Origin: Ralstonia sp. 25mfcol4.1
GTDB taxonomy: Bacteria; Pseudomonadota; Gammaproteobacteria; Burkholderiales; Burkholderiaceae
Reading direction: 5' to 3'
NCBI RefSeq assembly: GCF_900104095.1
Contig: NZ_FNJO01000006.1
Coordinates: 186,001-250,000 of the forward strand
Length of the DNA stretch: 64,000 nucleotides
Every line of letters begins with the position of its first letter. The stretch's first letter is position 1. Of the stretch, positions 59,988-64,000 are shown piece by piece. A program made the position numbers and the translations under genes. Under the pieces are notes generated by a model. The model saw nothing but the letters and a program-made list of their open reading frames with translations. It was not told the origin of the DNA and made no database searches.

Positions 59988-60067
59988 CGGTTGGGACTCC
60001 GTCGATACATGGGATCTGGTGAAGGCTTATGCCCCGACACGCGATTTCCGCGCCAGCGGCGTAGCCG

Positions 60068-62401
60068 TCATTCTGCCAGCGACAGCGGGCGCGCGTGCGC
60101 CGGCGGCCCGGTAAGAATTTCCCACCATGCCGGCAAAAGCGCCTGCACTTCGGCGCGCGCATAGCGATCGTCGATCAGCCAGACCACGCCGCGGTCCTGC
60201 TGGGTGCGGATCACCCGGCCGGCGGCCTGCACCACCTTGCGCAGGCCGGGATACAGGTAGGCGTAGTCGTAGCCTTGTCCGAAGACGGTTTCCATGCGCT
60301 CGCGCAGCTGCTCGTTGACCGGATTGATCTGCGGCAGGCCCAGGGTGGCCACGAAGGCACCGATCAGGCGGTCGCCGGGCAGGTCCACGCCCTCGGAAAA
60401 TACCCCCCCGAGCACCGCGAAGCCGATGCCCTGGCCGCCGGGTGCGAAGGCGTCCAGAAAGGCTGCCTGGCCCGCCTCGGTCATACCGCGCGCCTGCGAC
60501 CAGGCGGGAATGCCGGGGTGCTGTTCGGCCAGCAGCGCAGCCGCCTGCTGCAGATAGTCGTGGCTGCTGAAGAACGCCAGGTAGTTGCCTGGACGCCGCG
60601 CAAACTGGTCGGCCATCAGTTGCACGATGGCGGGCAGCGAGCGCCGGCGCTGTGCGAAGCGCGTGGAAATATGGCGCGCGACGTGTACATCGAGCTGCTC
60701 GGCCTGAAATGGCGAAGGCACTTCCACGCCTACCGCGCTGGCGGGCAGACCCAGCAGGTTGCGGTAGTAGTCGGCGGGCTGCAGCGTGGCCGAGAACAGG
60801 GTGGTCGAATGCGCGCCCGCGAAGCGCGGGGCCAGGTAGGGGGCCGGCAACAGGTTGCGTATGCACAGGTCGGCGTCGAAGCCAGTCCGCTTGCGCGGCG
60901 TGCGCGTGATGTCGAACAGCGAATGCTTGCCGCCGTATTCGGTCATCTGCTCGGCCAGCCGCAGGAAATGCATGGCATCGAAATAGAAGCGTTCCAGCGC
61001 GGCGTCGTGCCGCTGCGGATGGTCGCTCATGTCGTCGATGATGGCCGTGCAAAGCTGCACCAGCGCCTCCACGAACGCGGCGGGCTCCTCGTCGCGCGTT
61101 TCGTACGCGGCATCGCCGGACTTGGCCAGCGCATGCCACTGCCGGTAGACGCGGTCCATCGGACGCTTCAGCGCCGCCGGCGCGGCGAGCCGCACGCCCC
61201 GGAACGCCGCATGGTCGAGCGTGGACGTGTACATCGCACGGCCCCGGTCCACGAGGTTGTGCGCTTCGTCCACCAGCACGCTGACGCGCCATTCGTTCAT
61301 CGCGGTCAGCATGTACAGCAGCGCGCTGCGGTCGAAGTAGTAGTTGTAGTCGCCAACCACCAGATCGCTCCAGCGGATCATCTCCTGGGCCAGGTAATAC
61401 GGGCAGACCTGGTGTGCGCGGGCGATGTCGCGCGTGGTGGCGCGGTCCAGCAGCGGCGCGCGGCTGGCGGCGTCGCGGGCAGCGGGCAGGCGGTCGTAGA
61501 AGCCCTGCGCCAGCGGGCACGATTCACCGTGGCAGGCCAGGTCGGGGTGTTCGCAGGCCTTGTCGCGGGCGGTCAGCTCCAGCACGCGTAGCGGCGTTTC
61601 GTCGGCGTTCTGCCTGAGCTGCCGCGTGGCATGCAGCGCCACGGCGCGCCCCGTGGATCGCGCCGACAGGAAGAACACCTTGTCGATGCGCTGCGTCGGC
61701 ATGGCCTTGAGCGCGGGAAACACCGTCCCGATCGACTTGCCGATGCCCGTCGGGGCCTGCGCCAGCAGCGTGCGCGCCGACGCATTGGCCTTGTAGACCG
61801 ATTCCGCCAGCAGCCGCTGCCCATCGCGGAACGTGCCGTGCGGGAAGGCCAGCGCGGCCAGCCCGGCGTCGCGGCCCGCGCGATGCGCGGCCTCGCGCTC
61901 GGCCCAGTGCATGAAGCGGCGGCAGCTGTCCTCGAAGAATTCGCGCAGTGCCTGGGCCTCGAATCGTTCCTTGAGCACGCGTTCCTGCTGGCTCACGATG
62001 TCGAAATACACCAGCGCGACGTCGATCTGCTTCAGTTCGCGGGACTGGCACAGCAACCAGCCGTAGATCTTGGCCTGGGCCCAGTGCAGCGCCTGGTGGT
62101 TCTGCGGAATCTCCACCTTCTGACCGCGCACCGTCTTGATTTCTTCCACGCGGTTGGTCACCGGGTTGTAGCCATCGGCCCGCCCGCGCACCCGCAGGCC
62201 CTCGAAATCGCCCGACAGGGCTACCTCGGCCTCATAGCCCGGCCCGCGCCGGCTTGTCACCACGCCATGCCCGGCCACGCCCTCCTGCCCCGTGGGTGAG
62301 GGCGTGAAGCGCAGGTCGAGGTCGCCCGCCTTGGCCGTGAACTCGCACAGGGTGCGCACGGCGACGGTATAGCGGGGCGGGTTGGTGGATGTGGCGGACA
62401 A
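60068..62401 (-). CDS. Nuclease-helicase fusion: PD-(D/E)XK N-terminus plus DinG/XPD-like helicase
   Basis: The 777-residue protein starts with a Cas4-like PD-(D/E)XK region: GRADGYNPVTNRVEEIKTV with Asp and the E-x-K pair near residues 76-94, then Gln/Tyr in HQALHWAQAKIYGWLL. From about residue 190 it is a superfamily 2 helicase with Walker A QAPTGIGKSIG, Cys residues for a 4Fe-4S cluster (CEHPDLACHGESC... CPYY), a DEAHNLVDRG box, and C-terminal motifs with SEGVDLPGDRL and QAAGRVIR. The fusion links resection or cutting with unwinding, so repair of DNA is likely. The start is TTG at 62401 with a poor ribosome-binding site. It is divergent from exonuclease III and shares a LexA-like box. Confidence 0.85.
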   Translation of the reverse strand: MSATSTNPPRYTVAVRTLCEFTAKAGDLDLRFTPSPTGQEGVAGHGVVTSRRGPGYEAEVALSGDFEGLRVRGRADGYNPVTNRVEEIKTVRGQKVEIPQNHQALHWAQAKIYGWLLCQSRELKQIDVALVYFDIVSQQERVLKERFEAQALREFFEDSCRRFMHWAEREAAHRAGRDAGLAALAFPHGTFRDGQRLLAESVYKANASARTLLAQAPTGIGKSIGTVFPALKAMPTQRIDKVFFLSARSTGRAVALHATRQLRQNADETPLRVLELTARDKACEHPDLACHGESCPLAQGFYDRLPAARDAASRAPLLDRATTRDIARAHQVCPYYLAQEMIRWSDLVVGDYNYYFDRSALLYMLTAMNEWRVSVLVDEAHNLVDRGRAMYTSTLDHAAFRGVRLAAPAALKRPMDRVYRQWHALAKSGDAAYETRDEEPAAFVEALVQLCTAIIDDMSDHPQRHDAALERFYFDAMHFLRLAEQMTEYGGKHSLFDITRTPRKRTGFDADLCIRNLLPAPYLAPRFAGAHSTTLFSATLQPADYYRNLLGLPASAVGVEVPSPFQAEQLDVHVARHISTRFAQRRRSLPAIVQLMADQFARRPGNYLAFFSSHDYLQQAAALLAEQHPGIPAWSQARGMTEAGQAAFLDAFAPGGQGIGFAVLGGVFSEGVDLPGDRLIGAFVATLGLPQINPVNEQLRERMETVFGQGYDYAYLYPGLRKVVQAAGRVIRTQQDRGVVWLIDDRYARAEVQALLPAWWEILTGPPAHARPLSLAE

Positions 62402-62429
62402 GACGCAAAGGGGGTGGAAGATCGCGGGA

Positions 62430-62445
62430 CTGTATGAATATACAG
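62430..62445. promoter_or_regulatory. LexA-like SOS box
   Basis: CTGTATGAATATACAG is an exact match to CTGT-N8-ACAG with an AT-rich centre, the beta/gammaproteobacterial LexA box. It lies in the 116-bp divergent region, 28 bp upstream of the helicase start (62401) and 72 bp before exonuclease III (62518). Its neighbours being two repair enzymes makes it credible. Confidence 0.7.
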
Positions 62446-62517
62446 TGATCGGACACCGACAGGAAATCCCCGCGCGGGAATCTAAGATGGAAACCGGCCT
62501 GAAAGGAGAACGTTCCG

Positions 62518-63465
62518 ATGCATCCGCTCAAGATCGCCACCTTCAATATCAACGGGGTACGCACGCGCCTGCAGGCGCTGTTGAACTGGCTGGAACGCGA
62601 GGCGCCCGACGTGGCCTGCCTGCAGGAGCTGAAGACGGTGGACGAGGGGTTTCCGATCGACGAGATCCGCGCGGCCGGCTACGGGGCGATCTGGCACGGG
62701 CAGAAGTCCTGGAATGGCGTGGCGATCCTGGCCAGGGGCGCCGATCCCGTGGAGGTGCGACGCGGACTGCCGGGCGGCGACGAGGACACGCAGAGCCGTT
62801 ACCTGGAAGCCGCCGTGGAGGGCGTGCTGATCGCGTGCCTGTACCTGCCCAACGGCAATCCTCAGCCGGGCCCGAAGTTCGACTACAAGCTGGCGTGGTT
62901 TGAACGGCTGATCCAGCATGCGCAGACCCTGCTGGAGAGCGGCCACCCGGTGGTGATCGCCGGCGACTACAACGTGGTGCCCACCGATGACGACATCTAC
63001 AACACGCGTTCATGGCTCAAGGATGCGCTGTTGCAGCCGGAAAGCCGCGAATGTTACCGGCGTCTGCTGGCGCAGGGATGGACCGATGCGCTGCGGGCGC
63101 GCTATCCCGACGAGAAGATCTACACGTTCTGGGATTACTTTCGCCAGCACTGGCAGACCAATTCGGGGCTGCGGATCGACCACCTGCTGCTGAGCCCGGG
63201 CATGCGGATGCGTGATGCCGGCGTCGACAAATGGGTGCGCGGCGAGGAGAAGGCCAGCGATCATGCGCCGGCATGGGTGGTGATCGACGCTGGCGGCGGG
63301 GAGCCGGCCGGAACAGCGACGAAGGCTGCGGCGAAGGTAGCGACGAAGGTAGCGGCGAAGGAGTCCGTTACAAAAAAGTCGGCGGCAAGGAAGGCGCCCG
63401 TAAGGAACGCGCCTGCAAAGGAGGCCGTTGCAAAGAAGGCCGCCACGAAGAAGGCCGGCTCGTAA
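62518..63465 (+). CDS. xthA: Exodeoxyribonuclease III with Lys/Ala-rich C-terminal tail
   Basis: The first ~258 residues of the 315-residue protein are exonuclease III/AP endonuclease: KIATFNINGVRTRLQALLNWLE, LQELKTVDEGFP (metal Glu), AGDYNVVPTDDDI (Asp/Asn), and the final DHAPAWVVID. The last ~55 residues are a low-complexity basic tail (ATKAAAKVATKVAAKESVTKKSAARKAPVRNAPAKEAVAKKAATKKAGS-like), with about 17 Lys/Arg, resembling histone H1/AlgP-type repeats. The tail would bind DNA nonspecifically. The ATG follows AAAGGAGAACG. It removes 3' blocks and cleaves abasic sites. A LexA box lies upstream. Confidence 0.92.
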   Translation: MHPLKIATFNINGVRTRLQALLNWLEREAPDVACLQELKTVDEGFPIDEIRAAGYGAIWHGQKSWNGVAILARGADPVEVRRGLPGGDEDTQSRYLEAAVEGVLIACLYLPNGNPQPGPKFDYKLAWFERLIQHAQTLLESGHPVVIAGDYNVVPTDDDIYNTRSWLKDALLQPESRECYRRLLAQGWTDALRARYPDEKIYTFWDYFRQHWQTNSGLRIDHLLLSPGMRMRDAGVDKWVRGEEKASDHAPAWVVIDAGGGEPAGTATKAAAKVATKVAAKESVTKKSAARKAPVRNAPAKEAVAKKAATKKAGS

Positions 63466-63469
63466 ACAA

Positions 63470-63496
63470 AAAATCGCCGGGGGACGATCCCGGCGT
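63470..63496 (-). terminator. Rho-independent terminator (minus strand)
   Basis: CGCCGGG / CCCGGCG forms a seven-base GC-rich stem (63475-63481 and 63489-63495). The minus strand continues with seven T (complement of AAAAAA at 63467-63473), so it ends the TetR-type transcript. On the plus strand it lies directly after the exonuclease III stop. Confidence 0.75.
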
Positions 63497-63589
63497 CGGA
63501 GAAATGGTGACGCCCGTCGCGAGAGCGGACAGCTGGCGTCGGGCGCCTGAACCGGGGCGCCCAGAAAACTGTTCAGGCCAGGCGGGTCA

Positions 63590-64000
63590 TCAGGCCATCG
63601 CCGGTTCGTGCTCCGTCACCGCGCACATCGACCCGCGCACGGCGCCCAGCAGCATGTCGGCCGCGGCGTCCAGCCGGTCGCTGGAGCCCGACATCCGCGC
63701 GGTGATGATGCCGTTCTGGATCGCGCCATACAGCACCTTGGCCAGCAACTGCGGCGGCACCGGGTACGGCTGGCCGCGTTCGGTTTCGGCGCGGCGCAGC
63801 AGGTTCGCGATCCAGGTTTCATTCGCCTGGAAATGCGCCTGCAGGTAGCTGCGGATCGCATCGGGCAGTGCCAGCACCTCGGCGGACAACATCCCGGCCA
63901 GGCAGATCTGGTTCAGCTCGATATCGTTGCGCAACGGGCCCACATATCGCTCCGCCTGCTCGATCAGCGGCAGCGATGTGTCGATGGCCGCCAGCCGGGC
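63590..64000 (-). CDS. TetR-family regulator, C-terminal part (truncated by window edge)
   Basis: The frame is open to the right edge of the window and ends at 63590, leaving about 136 codons of the C-terminal ligand-binding part. LPLIEQAERYVGPLRNDIELNQICLAGMLSAEVLALP and LQAHFQANETWIANLLRRAETERG followed by PPQLLAKVLYGAIQNGIITARMSG are typical of the TetR/AcrR C-terminal domain that senses organic ligands. The DNA-binding part is outside the window, so no target can be guessed. A terminator follows. Confidence 0.8.
   Translation of the reverse strand, partial: ARLAAIDTSLPLIEQAERYVGPLRNDIELNQICLAGMLSAEVLALPDAIRSYLQAHFQANETWIANLLRRAETERGQPYPVPPQLLAKVLYGAIQNGIITARMSGSSDRLDAAADMLLGAVRGSMCAVTEHEPAMA

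Overview
The window is GC-rich (about 65-68% in most genes), densely coded proteobacterial DNA. Its gene content points to a betaproteobacterium of the Burkholderiaceae, most likely Cupriavidus or a close Ralstonia-like relative: a CYP116B self-sufficient P450, a Bug/TctC solute receptor, a DUF3331 protein beside cyanide-insensitive quinol oxidase genes, many LysR regulators and NodT-type outer membrane factors. I saw no rRNA, tRNA, IS element, CRISPR array or replication origin. The assignment rests on family recognition, not on a search.

Layout. 1-14.4 kb is a catabolic accessory block: aldehyde dehydrogenase, two LysR regulators, an SDR, an MFS carrier and a split transketolase, then a CYP116B P450-reductase fusion, a Bug receptor, an IclR regulator and a GST. 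14.6-19.2 kb holds a LysR remnant and three exported proteins (a lipoprotein, a GH128-like hydrolase and a DUF1111 di-haem protein with a possible Fur box). 19.6-36.1 kb looks like a redox/stress block: a YdeP-type molybdoenzyme, a PAS sensor kinase, Dps, cioAB with DUF3331 and AraC genes, two tiny membrane proteins, an Emr-like efflux set, an alpha/beta hydrolase and two FixJ-type response regulators. A short motif (ACGAAGGYATAG-like) occurs in three intergenic regions of this block and may tie it to one two-component system.

36.3-40.2 kb is an island of falling GC. It carries a large predicted peptidoglycan hydrolase (split M23-like domain with SH3-like insert, plus a C-terminal lysozyme-like domain) followed by an array of related small immunity-like genes, one intact and two frameshifted. 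40.2-48.4 kb is an RND efflux operon with a divergent heavy-metal-type two-component system. 48.5-51.9 kb holds a nitroreductase, a 2OG-Fe(II) hydroxylase and a divergent LysR/SDR pair around a perfect palindrome. 52.0-56.6 kb is a tyrosine/phenylalanine catabolism set: aromatic aminotransferase, amino acid permease, HPPD and an Lrp-type regulator.

56.8-58.5 kb is a second low-GC toxin cassette: a PAAR protein, a predicted wall hydrolase interrupted by one in-frame TGA, and a secreted immunity-like protein, all with overlapping start/stop codons. 58.5-64 kb holds an MBL-fold enzyme, a thioredoxin, a nuclease-helicase fusion and exonuclease III sharing an intergenic region with a LexA-like box, and a partial TetR gene. 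The two PAAR/T6SS-type effector-immunity cassettes are the strongest candidates for an undescribed system. No T6SS core or vgrG gene lies in the window, so delivery would rely on genes elsewhere.
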